NCBI GenBank assembly: GCA_035380245.1
Contig: DAOSXA010000001.1
Coordinates: 1,308,716 to 1,372,715 of the forward strand
DNA: 64,000 bases
Direction: 5' to 3'
Source of the DNA: Candidatus Zixiibacteriota bacterium
GTDB taxonomy: Bacteria; Zixibacteria; MSB-5A5; GN15; FEB-12
The position numbers and the translations under genes are program-made. The notes beneath the pieces are model-generated. The model searched no databases. It worked only from the letters and a program-made list of their open reading frames with translations, and was not told the origin of the DNA. Position 1 is the first letter of the stretch. Every line of letters starts with the position of its first letter. Positions 27,401 to 35,700 of the stretch are shown piece after piece.

Positions 27401-29294
27401 TGTAAGTACTACCGTCGACGTTGTAGTACAACTGACCGGTTCCGGAGACGGGAGTATTACCCTCGATGCCCGAAACCACCACCGTGAAACTGGTCTGTAC
27501 GCCAGGGGATAGGAGCGTCGGAACACCCTGAGGATATGTGAACGAGAGCGGAGCGAGTTCCGGAGCGTCCATGTTATGAGCGCCGAAACCGGCCGCGATT
27601 TCCCAGTAGTGCGGCGTGCCGTTGTTGATGTTGCCGTCGTTGTCGTCCAGGGTAAGCCAGTCGATCGTAATCTGCGGCGTGATCTCCGTGCCGGAGTGCA
27701 ACAATATAGCGTTGACTGCCAGGTTACGAAGGAGCGGCAGATATTCTTCCGGTCCTGTCGTGGTCTGAACCAGCGCGTTACGCGTGTCCCAAATACAACC
27801 GGTGAGTAACTGCGCACAGGTGTGGATATCGTCCGAACAGGGATACTGGAATGAGTTGTCGGCTGTCCGTAACGGTTCTTCGCAGTCGCCGTAGAAGCCG
27901 AGCGCCAGATTTGGATTATCGACAATCACCACGTGCATTCCGTCGGCCATACCTTCACCATATTGACCCTGGCCGCTGCCGCCCATGTTAACCAGATGGT
28001 GACCGTATTCATGGTGGATGATCGCATTCCAGGCCGTGTTCGGATAGCTTGAACCGGACGCGCAGAAATTGATCGACTCATCCGATGAACTGTACCAGGC
28101 GTTGCCCGGGCAATAACCGTCGGTACGGTTGACGCTGACCGGGAACTCAGTGTCAGTAAGGTTGGGATAAGAAGGATTCGCGGTGATCGCGGTGGATCGG
28201 ACGATGTTGGCCTGGATGTAGGCATTGCTCTGAGCCAGTACCTCCTCAGAGGTGTTGGCCGAGTTGTGAACGAAATTAGCCGGGCCGGGCGGAGTAACAG
28301 TAGTGGTCAGAATCTCTTCCGATCCGGAATAGTTACTCACGTTGAACCATTGACCGACACAGGGGGAGGTAACCGTCACACTTGAGGTGCCGGAGTTGGA
28401 AATGGTGAAATCACCGTTTTCATCGGTGTAGGCAATGGTACTGCCGATACTCACTTTGGCATAGGGGAAGGGCATGATCGATTCGGGTTCGCAATCAGCC
28501 GAGGCGTTGCCTTCGGAGGCCATACCGCTGACGTTGCCGACCACATCTTCGAAAACGATGCGATTTTCTTTATAGAGAATCTCACCGGTGGCCGGATCGA
28601 TAACGTAACGGAAACACTCCGGGAAATCGGAACTGCCTTCGAACGTAACCGCCATGCGCGGCGCTTCACGCTTGCTTTCGATACCGGCCCAAATCACCGT
28701 CTCCTGTTCGGAGAAATCGGTCAGGCCGGGTTCATCGGCGCGAGCGATATCTTCAGCCACGGCGGAGAATCCGCCGAACGATTTGTTCGGGATGAAATCG
28801 CCCAGATCGCGTAAGGTCGATACCGCCATAACCAGCGGATAGCCGGATTCGTTGCGAACCAGCAGCCGCAGTTCACCCTGGAAAAGGGGAATTCCGTCTA
28901 TTTCCTGGCGATAATAAACGAGCGTAAACTTGTAACTATCGGTCTCCGCATCGTACATGACCGGCTGGGTCAAATTTCGCTTCTTACTTAAATTGCCGGG
29001 AATGAGATCATCGGCCTTAACCCCGAATACACCCGCGTGTTCGAGACGGAACTGATCTGCGGTTGCCTCAGGAGAAGTCCCGTAACCGAACGGGACACCG
29101 TACAGGCGCGAGATCACCGGTCCGGTCTGATAAACGCGGACGTTGCCGAAGCTGGATTTAAGATCGCTGAGTGCTTGCGTTGTCTTCTGGACTCTCTCAG
29201 GAGTCAACCCTGCATAGCCGTCATTATCAGAGGCGGCAAATACCGAGCAGGCCAGAAGAATCAAGGCTGTCAAAGTTAGCAGATTCCTCCGCAT
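24423..29294 (-). CDS. Secreted gluzincin metalloprotease with Ig-like repeats and C-terminal dockerin
   Basis: Exported protease of 1623 residues. A signal peptide (1-21, ending VFAA) is followed by a propeptide with an FTP-like region. The M36/M4-like catalytic domain has zinc motif HEYGHH and downstream YGEGMADGM, which would supply the third ligand. Next is a jelly-roll, MAM-like module beginning FSDNFDTDQGW, then eight tandem putative-Ig (He_PIG-like) repeats of about 80-85 residues. Each ends in the pattern GTGLxLSxxGxLxGTPTxxGTxxF. The chain closes with a pair of dockerin-type EF-hand-like repeats (DIEDLVYLVDYMF, DIADLVYLVDYMF). Expected to act at or outside the cell surface on proteins. 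Promoter and terminator are both visible, so it is monocistronic. Confidence 0.85.
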   Translation of the reverse strand: MRRNLLTLTALILLACSVFAASDNDGYAGLTPERVQKTTQALSDLKSSFGNVRVYQTGPVISRLYGVPFGYGTSPEATADQFRLEHAGVFGVKADDLIPGNLSKKRNLTQPVMYDAETDSYKFTLVYYRQEIDGIPLFQGELRLLVRNESGYPLVMAVSTLRDLGDFIPNKSFGGFSAVAEDIARADEPGLTDFSEQETVIWAGIESKREAPRMAVTFEGSSDFPECFRYVIDPATGEILYKENRIVFEDVVGNVSGMASEGNASADCEPESIMPFPYAKVSIGSTIAYTDENGDFTISNSGTSSVTVTSPCVGQWFNVSNYSGSEEILTTTVTPPGPANFVHNSANTSEEVLAQSNAYIQANIVRSTAITANPSYPNLTDTEFPVSVNRTDGYCPGNAWYSSSDESINFCASGSSYPNTAWNAIIHHEYGHHLVNMGGSGQGQYGEGMADGMHVVIVDNPNLALGFYGDCEEPLRTADNSFQYPCSDDIHTCAQLLTGCIWDTRNALVQTTTGPEEYLPLLRNLAVNAILLHSGTEITPQITIDWLTLDDNDGNINNGTPHYWEIAAGFGAHNMDAPELAPLSFTYPQGVPTLLSPGVQTSFTVVVSGIEGNTPVSGTGQLYYNVDGSTYTSVYMTETTANNYIATLPPADCLQRVNFYLSAEADGIGEVYDPSPVDPYSAFVATDEEVIFSDNFDTDQGWTISGGSWERGTPTGDGGEYGNPDPSSGHSGSNVYGYNLDGDYENSMPERHLTSPAIDCSELANVTFSFWRWLGVEQPLYDHAYIRISNDGSSWTTIWENDVTISDNSWTEYTYDISSYADGEATVYIRFTMGTTDGSWRYCGWNIDDVEVKGYTCNVNAPNITTTLIPDWTAWYPLSQTLAAEGGTTPYVWADKNSDLSGTGLSLSTAGVLSGTPTNAGWLSFVAQVTDDSLYTDEKQFTFQINEALQITTTTLPNWTDGGSYSQQLAGTGGTGSPEWSDKNGDLVGTGLTLSRGGLLSGTVSEGTISFTALYTDDIGATAEQALSFTVNPVLQITTTSLPDGDLNEPYSQTLTTTGGTGTKTWTDLNDDLDGTGLSLSYNGVLSGTPITPGTISFTAHVADMGGGSDDETFSFEIIQALQILTEEVPDWTEGFAMNLQLEGIGGVGSRTWIDKNDDLAGTGLTLSTSGLLNGTPTTTGTISFTAALSDEAKTTVEQTYSFILNPALTITTESLPNGELGELYVANISSTGGTGGRITSDKNGVLAGFGLSIVAIGQIQGTPSTAGTVDLVVLVTDAIGATVEKSLPFEITQPLTIITETLPEWTINVAYSYQLEATGGTGDETWIDKNGDLTGTGLALGTDGLLNGTPTTAGTIEFTAMVSNERGSDEKALNLTINPAPALSSSLPDWTVGVPYSQQLSGTGGTGDISYTDLYGTLGSYGLSLSTTGLVSGTPTTAGTAEFTCHLTDEVGATGDFPMTFLLNEEVTVVTTSLPYGSAETAYSQQLAATGGTGSLTWSDANSGLAGTGLSLSASGLLSGTPTEEQTISFMAQAADEVGGIGQQTLTIEIGPAWICGDINGSGAGPDIEDLVYLVDYMFNGGPAPIFMEAVDVNGDGSIADIADLVYLVDYMFNSGPSLNCP
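24640..26712 (-). repeat. Eight tandem Ig-like (He_PIG) coding repeats
   Basis: Within the metalloprotease gene, a roughly 250-bp unit recurs eight times. Each encodes (I/V)TTxxLPxW...YSQxLxxxGGTGxxxWxDKNxxLxGTGLxLS.... The units are clearly homologous but not identical, so unequal crossing-over is possible but not recent between all copies. Confidence 0.8.
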
Positions 29295-29378
29295 AGATCC
29301 TCCAGGGTAGGTTATGTTGAATCATATGTCTAATTGCAGTAACCGTAGAATGTATAGCGTTCGTAGTACCTCTGCTAC

Positions 29379-29406
29379 ATTATAGGGTAAATTACGCATT
29401 AGTCAA
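29379..29406 (-). promoter_or_regulatory. Sigma-70 promoter of the metalloprotease gene
   Basis: On the minus strand TTGACT (29401-29406) and a perfect TATAAT (29379-29384) are 16 bp apart. This gives an untranslated leader of about 78 bases before the ATG at 29294. Confidence 0.65.
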
Positions 29407-29493
29407 CAAGGAATCTACTTATCCCCGGCTATACCAATTGGAAAGTGAGTCTTACCGTATAGGTGCGATGTAGCTTTTGAAAAGACATGAATA

Positions 29494-29530
29494 TAAAAAA
29501 AGAGCGAAGCTGATATAGCTTCGCCCTTTT
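29494..29530 (-). terminator. Rho-independent terminator of the REC-HDOD gene
   Basis: 8-bp stem GCGAAGCT / AGCTTCGC with a five-base loop (29504-29524). On the minus strand it is followed by CTCTTTTTTT. It lies just after the stop at 29555. Confidence 0.88.
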
Positions 29531-29554
29531 GTTCCGGTGACTACTGCCTTTACA

Positions 29555-30760
29555 TCAGAAGGCTGCGGCCAGTGATAGGTTTTTGATATTCTGAAGTTGA
29601 TCGGCAAGGCCGAGTTTCAACAAATAATCCATATCGAGCGACGACGCTGCGGCGTCTCTTATATTGTTGTTCAGATCCTGATTGAGCGCAAAAGCGATAT
29701 GTACGGTTGTTAACACATTGAGAAGTGGGTGGGGTGTGTCGACCGGTCGGTAATGCAGGGCGACCGCTTCCAGGATGTTGTCAGGCAATCCCCAAAGCGA
29801 CAATAAATGAGCCCCGATTTGAGCATCGCTTACTCCGAGAATCTTCTTCTGGGCTTTCCAGAGAGGGATTTTTTCTTCCTGTGACAGCAGCATCGCATCG
29901 GTGATTTCATCGCGGAAGTTGGCAAGCATCACCAACTTACCTACATCGTGCAGCATACCGGCCATAAGTGCTTCTTCAGCCGGACGCCGGTTAAGTCCGA
30001 ATGCGGTTGCAATCAGCCGAGCGCTGGAGCCAACCGCCATACTGTTGTTATGAATGCTGTCGATTGATATCCCAGGCAAATCACAGCCTTCGAATTGCTG
30101 AAACACTCCGGCCGTCAGCACCAGGCTCTGTACGGTATCCAGACCGAGCAGGTTGACCGCATGGAGCGGACTCTCGACGTGAGTGGGCAAACCGAAGAAG
30201 GCACTGTTGACCATCTGCAAGAGCTTGGCGGTAATGCCGACATCGCGGGAGATCAAACCGGCCACCCGTCGCATCGAGCAGTTTTCCATCTGTATTTCGG
30301 ATACCAGGTCGTTGTAGACGTCCGGAAGACTCGGTAACGATTTGATCGAAGCAATCCGGCGATGAAGTTCTGCGTTGGACAGCAAGCGCCTCATTCCCAG
30401 CGAATTGCTGATCAGCTTCCCCAGTATTTCAGGTTCGCCCGGTTTGGCGATGAATTGATGCGCACTGCCAGCTGTTTTAAGAATTGTTTCGCGATCGGTG
30501 CATGACGACAGAATAAACCGAACAGTGCCGGGATATTCCGCAGCGATCTGCTTGATTAGTTCTGAGCCATCTTGATCGGGCAGGTTAAGTTCGCTAATGA
30601 CAACGTCAAACTGTTCCTGCTGGAGTTGTTCCAGCGCGTTCTGAGCGGTTTCTACTCGAGTGCAGTGCCACTCCCAATCAGTGTTGGCGGGAAATTTGTC
30701 AGTCTCGGTTGCAATGTTAGGTTGGGCGTCGACACACAACATTTTGACGCTGGTCGGCAT
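29555..30760 (-). CDS. REC-HDOD signalling protein with degenerate receiver
   Basis: About 401 residues: a receiver-like domain (about 5-125), then an HDOD domain (about 135-350) with the typical LPxxPxxY...LISRDVGITAKLLQMVNS opening (seen as SLPSLPDVY) and MLHDVGKL. HDOD proteins regulate motility, biofilm or c-di-GMP pathways without a known enzymatic activity. The receiver keeps one acidic residue (VDAQ instead of VDDE) and the Lys in FIAKP, but the phospho-acceptor Asp is Glu57 (VVISELNLP). It may therefore be locked in an active-like state rather than phosphorylated. The ATG at 30760 is preferred (GGAGG nine bases upstream); an ATG two codons earlier is too close to that site. A stem-loop lies in its leader. 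Confidence 0.88.
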   Translation of the reverse strand: MPTSVKMLCVDAQPNIATETDKFPANTDWEWHCTRVETAQNALEQLQQEQFDVVISELNLPDQDGSELIKQIAAEYPGTVRFILSSCTDRETILKTAGSAHQFIAKPGEPEILGKLISNSLGMRRLLSNAELHRRIASIKSLPSLPDVYNDLVSEIQMENCSMRRVAGLISRDVGITAKLLQMVNSAFFGLPTHVESPLHAVNLLGLDTVQSLVLTAGVFQQFEGCDLPGISIDSIHNNSMAVGSSARLIATAFGLNRRPAEEALMAGMLHDVGKLVMLANFRDEITDAMLLSQEEKIPLWKAQKKILGVSDAQIGAHLLSLWGLPDNILEAVALHYRPVDTPHPLLNVLTTVHIAFALNQDLNNNIRDAAASSLDMDYLLKLGLADQLQNIKNLSLAAAF

Positions 30761-30766
30761 GTGCAT

Positions 30767-31154
30767 TCTCCTCCAATTGTTGCCTCAGTGTATTGCCGTG
30801 CCCGGTGATTAACCGAGAGCACAAACGGCAATACAAACGTATCAATCACACAGTCAAAAGGGTGTGGTCTTATTGACAGTCTGTAAGTCGAAGCAATAAT
30901 CCCACGATCTTATTTATCGGCTGTATTATCCACCTGTTTTAGTTGGGATTGCCATAAAGGTTGTATCAAAAGCATTGAATGTGGATGATACGTTGGTTAG
31001 CACTCAATTGCGACCTTATCACATTGCTGTTTTGAAGATTTGTATCAATCCGGGCCGGATGAGATAACCACATGGGGAATAATCCGTTAAGATTGCCGGA
31101 GACATGAGAAAAAAAGACTAAAAAACACAGTTATGGACAAAATCAACTCAGTTT
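30767..31154. other. Intergenic leader region of the REC-HDOD gene
   Basis: AT-rich. Contains a nested inverted repeat at 30791-30833 (TATTGCCGT / ACGGCAATA, with inner CGGT / ACCG) about 30 bases before the REC-HDOD start. A short plus-strand frame from ATG 31133 (26 codons) has no clear ribosome binding site and is not called. No other gene seen. Confidence 0.45.
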
Positions 31155-31544
31155 ATGCTTGGTTTTTGCACAATTCTGCCGAATATTTTTATTATGGATA
31201 CGGCTGCGATTAAACATTTAAGGTATGAGCTGGCACTGGGTAAGGAAATTCCCATGCCAAAGCCTAAGATCGATTATCTTCCCAACGACCAGTATTCCCT
31301 ACAACAGTTCCTGCATGCTGCTTGTGCTGTTCATTACGGTGCTCTTGGGAAAAACAACGGTCAGTGGAGCTTCGGTCCCGATGCCCCGGACGGGGTAAAA
31401 CTTTCGAGTCGTGCGGACATTCGTGAGATGCTCGACATTGCCGAACATCTGGGAGTGATCGTACCCGGCGATGCCCAGGGAGAGTTTGTTCCTTACCGTC
31501 TGGCGCCGTCATACGAAAAGAAATTTGCGAAGTTCGCTTCTTGA
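31155..31544 (+). CDS. Small hypothetical protein
   Basis: I do not recognise this 129-residue protein. It is soluble, with no signal peptide and no cysteines beyond two. It has a proline/lysine-rich segment (IPMPKPKIDYLPND), then a predominantly helical C-terminal half with an ADIREMLDIAEHLGV helix. Codon use resembles the neighbours, and the frame is intact from 31155. No Shine-Dalgarno precedes either ATG. The one at 31194 (MDTAAIKHL) gives a more natural N-terminus than the hydrophobic 13-residue extension. It stands alone on the plus strand, 107 bp before the Nudix gene. Confidence 0.55.
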   Translation: MLGFCTILPNIFIMDTAAIKHLRYELALGKEIPMPKPKIDYLPNDQYSLQQFLHAACAVHYGALGKNNGQWSFGPDAPDGVKLSSRADIREMLDIAEHLGVIVPGDAQGEFVPYRLAPSYEKKFAKFAS

Positions 31545-31651
31545 AGTCCGCCCTCGCAACGTCAGGGTGCCAACGTCATAATTGACGAGACAACAAGAAA
31601 ACGGCCGTGTCAAGGTTCGTCTGTTAATCTGTTTCATAACCTATCAGGTGG

Positions 31652-32113
31652 TTGGAAGTGGCCCGAGCTCCGTTTCAGGTACTTGTAATTCCTTATTTAC
31701 TGATATCCCCTGAACCGCTTTACCTAATCTTGAAACGATCCGACGCTGCTTATTGGCAGCCGGTTGCTGGTGGCGGCGAGGGAGGGGAGAATTCGGTCGA
31801 AGCGGCCGTTCGCGAAACCGCTGAAGAGGTTGGGGTGAAAGCTGCCGGACACCAATTTGTCCCAATCCCTCCGATCACTTTCATCTCGGTATATGATTGC
31901 TTTGGACGATTACTCTGGGGACCTCGAGTGACAGTCATTCCGCAGTTTTTCTTCAGCCTCGAATCGACAACGGATACCGTAACGCTGTCGTCCGAGCATA
32001 CTGCTTATCAATGGTTGCCGTTCGATTTGGCCCGCCCGCTGTTGTACTGGGAGGATAATCGAAACGCCCTGACGACTTTACATCGCCGTTTGACCGGCGC
32101 CGATAAAAGCTAG
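31652..32113 (+). CDS. Nudix hydrolase, NudB-like
   Basis: Hydrolyses a nucleoside diphosphate linked to another moiety. The Nudix box is visible as G-x5-E-x7-REtaEExGv around GGGEGGENSVEAAVRETAEEVGV (residues about 34-56, with Thr at the usual aliphatic position). The AYWQPVAGG entrance, the C-terminal EHTAYQWLPFDLA and the WEDNRNAL tail resemble E. coli NudB (dihydroneopterin triphosphate diphosphatase). The substrate may therefore be a pterin triphosphate in folate synthesis, but this is family-level inference. Start codon unclear: TTG at 31652 or GTG at 31658; no ATG is available upstream. It converges on the YedF-like gene. Confidence 0.85.
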   Translation: MEVARAPFQVLVIPYLLISPEPLYLILKRSDAAYWQPVAGGGEGGENSVEAAVRETAEEVGVKAAGHQFVPIPPITFISVYDCFGRLLWGPRVTVIPQFFFSLESTTDTVTLSSEHTAYQWLPFDLARPLLYWEDNRNALTTLHRRLTGADKS

Positions 32114-32189
32114 AGTAAGCAGCCTGAGAACGGCTCTATACTACTCGCGTCATTAGAACTTCCAACCGTATGGCCGCGACGGCCGGGTT

Positions 32190-32216
32190 TATCTCCGCTA
32201 CGAGGGGAGATATTTT
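32190..32216 (+). terminator. Weak terminator of the Nudix gene
   Basis: 7-bp stem TATCTCC / GGAGATA (32190-32196 and 32206-32212) followed by TTTTAT on the plus strand. It lies between convergent genes. Confidence 0.4.
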
Positions 32217-32224
32217 ATCTCTTC

Positions 32225-32572
32225 CTACGGCACCAGGATCTGTTTGAACGAAAGCATCGCAGCGACTGTTTCTCGCATGTTGCCTGCTTTGCCGATTAAG
32301 AGTTTGTCCTTCCGCCCATAATAATCGAGACAGGTTCCGCACGAGGAGAACTCGGTTCCGGCATCGGCGAATTTCCGCAATGTCTCAATCACGGGACTGC
32401 CCTCGGTTGTCAGAAAAATGCCGCTGTTCATGCAAATCACCAGTGCCGGAAGACGGCCTGACTCATAGAGCATATTGAGGAAAGCGTTCATCAACTTCGC
32501 ACCGAGATCGGGCTCACCGTCGCCCAGACCGTCGGATTTAATCAGCAGCAGCAGGTCCTTGTCGACTGTCAT
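32225..32572 (-). CDS. Stand-alone DsrE-type domain of the YedF (selenium/sulfur metabolism) family
   Basis: A 115-residue single domain that matches the C-terminal half of YedF-type proteins. Features are an initial LLLLIKSDGLGDGEPDLGAKLM strand-helix, ICMNSG, the cysteine motif SSCGTCLDYYG with two Cys, and GNMRETV. In YedF this half is fused to a TusA-like sulfur carrier; here the TusA part is absent and no second gene supplies it nearby. The paired cysteines suggest handling of persulfide or selenium, but the substrate is unknown. No signal peptide; cytosolic. The ATG at 32572 has a weak GGGAGAAA upstream. Confidence 0.8.
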   Translation of the reverse strand: MTVDKDLLLLIKSDGLGDGEPDLGAKLMNAFLNMLYESGRLPALVICMNSGIFLTTEGSPVIETLRKFADAGTEFSSCGTCLDYYGRKDKLLIGKAGNMRETVAAMLSFKQILVP

Positions 32573-32708
32573 GGTCTTTTCTCCCGCTGTTCACCGCTAG
32601 ATGCGATGAACAGGAATTTCATACAGTTCAGTATTCATATATCCATGTTCGTTCGAAGATAGCCAGACCGGATTGGGCACGCAAGTAATGTGCCGCTGAG
32701 CGGTTCAC

Positions 32709-32738
32709 AAAAAAAAGGACAGGCCCGAAGACCTGTCC
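32709..32738 (-). terminator. Rho-independent terminator of the PKD subtilase
   Basis: 9-bp stem GGACAGGTC / GGCCTGTCC (one G-U) with a TTCG loop, followed by eight T on the minus strand. It lies 22 bp after the stop. Confidence 0.93.
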
Positions 32739-32759
32739 CTTGATAACGAGGAGTGAACG

Positions 32760-35700
32760 CTATTTCATCAACAGCATTTTCCTGGTATCGACACCTTCGT
32801 TGGTGACGATGCGATAGAGATATATCCCGCTGGCCATCCCGGAGCCGTCCCAGGTAACACTATGATATCCTGCCGAGCGCGATTCGTTGACCAGAGTCGC
32901 GATGCGCTGTCCGGCAATGTTGAACACCTCCAGTGTTACATGACTCGGCTGAGAAATGCTGAAACCGATTTCCGTAACCGGGTTGAACGGATTGGGGTAG
33001 TTCTGCATCAGGCCGAATTGGACCGGAACCAGAGCCAGACTGGCGCCGCGATCTTCTCCATAAACCCAGCCGGATTCACACGAGCGGGTAACTTCGTTGT
33101 CCCCCGACACATAAGTGTTGGTGCTGTGGGTGACGTTCGTTACTTCGAAACACCATTCACCGGAGGGCTTTTTCACACCGCTGGTCTGGAATGAAACCGT
33201 ACCGCTGGATCCGGTGGTGCCGCTGAGGCTGCCGCTGGTCGGGCCGTCATAGGTAACGTATACGGTCGCGTTAGCTACGGCGCTGCCGACGTCGTCCTTA
33301 ATCGTGACGGTTGCCGTACCGACATAGTTCGGACCGGATTTGCCGCGGCCAACCGCGATATCGGCTACATGCATCGTGCCGGTCGATTGATCGGTCACGG
33401 TGATGTAGTTCGACTTGGTCTCGACATCCGAGCCGTAGGCGTTGGTGGCTGTCAGAGTTACCGTATAGGTGCCGATGTTGGCATAGGTGTAGGTCGGATT
33501 CTGAGCCGACGAAGTTCCTGAGCCGTCACCGAAATCCCAACTCCAGGAGGTCGGACTTCCGGTCGACAGGTCGGTGAAGCTGACCAGTAACGGATACGAA
33601 CCGGTTGTCGGTGAACCGACAAATTCCGCTACCGGCGGACCGGGGGTCGTTTCGTATTCGATGTACATCTCGTCGATATACACCGCATCGAGACTCACAT
33701 TACCCCAGGAGCGGTTGTCGTCCTTCACCTGTACATAGATGGTGCCACTGGTATAAGCCGGCAGGGAATAAGTATAAACCTGCTCGGTTGCGGAAGAAAC
33801 CGTAACCATCGTCGTGTAGGTGACGCCGTCGGTCGAATACGAGAATATGAAATCATCACCGTCGCTGTTGTTCGGGCGATAAGCCTCCAGATAGAACGTG
33901 ACGGTTGCTCCACCGCCAACGGTGAAGGTCCATTCATGTTCAGCGTTACTGGTGACTTTTACCGGATGACTGGTCGACTCCGATTCGATTATTCCCTCGT
34001 AGACATTGTCACTCGCATAAGTGTCGGTCATGGACCCGCTTACCGTGCCCAGGCTGCTTGTTTCGGAATCAGCATAGGCTTTTTCCGCCACACCGGGTTC
34101 GGTAACCGTGATATAACCGGTTTTGACTTCATCGTCGGAGCCATAAGCGTTGGACGCTGTCAGAGTAACGGTGTACGTCCCGACCTCGTTGTAGATATAA
34201 CTCGGATTCTGAGCTGCCGAAGTTCCGACACCGTCGCCGAAATCCCAACTCCAGGCGGTAGGATCGCCGGTCGACAGATCAGTGAAACTGACCGTCAGGG
34301 GAGCTTCGCCGCTGGTCGGAGAACCGGAGAAATTAGCAGTCGGCGGCGCCGGAGCGGTGACCGTGATGTAATCAACCTTAGTCTCGACATCGTAACCGTA
34401 AGCGTTGGTCGCTGTCAGGGTAACGGTATAAGTGCCGATCGCGGTGTAAGTGTAGCTCGGGTTCTGAGCGGCTGAAGTCCCGCCGTCGCCGAAATCCCAA
34501 CTCCAGGCAGTCGGTGAGTTGGTTGACAAATCGGTGAAGCTCACCGTAAGGGAGACTTCGCCGGTGGTCGGACTGCCGCTGAAGTTGGCTACCGGCGGAT
34601 TCTGACCGCCGCCGGCCGCTGCCAGGGCCGCAGCGACGTCGACAATTCCGACACCAACGTACTTGGTCTGGTTGTATGACTTGGTGTTGTTAACGATCAA
34701 GTCCCATTTATCCTGAGCGCTGAGACTCGGATTGTAGGATTCCAGCAAAGCCGCCACGCCGACTACGTGCGGACAGGCCATTGAGGTACCGTCCATCGAC
34801 GAGATATAATCCGTGCCCGGATCGGAGGGGTCGGTGATTGTGCTGAGAACGCTGACCCCGGGAGCCGCCACGTCTACCCAGGAGCCGTAGTTCGAGAAGC
34901 TGGCCGGATTACCGTCCTGATCAGTTGCGCCGACATCCATACAGTCGGTGCGAGCGCCAAGATAATCGGCGCTGGACGAACTGGAGTTACCGGCGGCGAC
35001 GATCACCATAACATCCTGAGCAATCAGGTAGTCACAGGCCGCGCTCAGTCCGCCGGAGTTGCTGGTGCCGAAAGAGCAGTTGATCGCCGCTACATTCCAG
35101 CCGGCGATTTTCAACTCGGCCATGTAGTACATCGCCTCGGCGACATAATCCATGATCACCACGCCCATATCATAGCCGGAATAGCGCAACTGGTAACCGA
35201 TACGACACGGCACTAATTTTACACCATTTCCACCGCCGGCATAAGTTCCGTCACCGAAACCACCGGCAATACCCGCCACGGCATAACCGTTGTTGGTGAT
35301 AGCGGCAATCGTACCGGCCGTATGAGTCCCATGGCCGTTGCCGTCCGAAGGATCATTGTCGGCTCCGCCACAATCCAGGTCGGTACATGAGTAGATGTAC
35401 CAATCGGTGCTCTCGACGAAATCCCAACCGATGATATCGTCAATATAGCCGTTGCCGTCATCGTCAATACCATTGCCGACCACTTCGTTGGTGTTGATCC
35501 AGATGTTGCCGTTGGTCGTGGCATCGTTCGGGCCCGGCGGATCGGAACCGCCGAGATCACCGTGGTCGTACATCGTACCAATGTCCAGATCACCTACCAG
35601 GACGACCTGAGAACCGGTTTCACTATCCCAGGCGTTGTCGGCTTCGATACCGTACGTATCCCAGTAATGCCATTGGTCATAGGGGTAGCTTTCCGGAGGA

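Noticed and set aside
30997..31005. CIRCE-like half site TTAGCACTC
   Set aside because: The second half (GAGTGCTAA) is absent, so it is not a HrcA operator.
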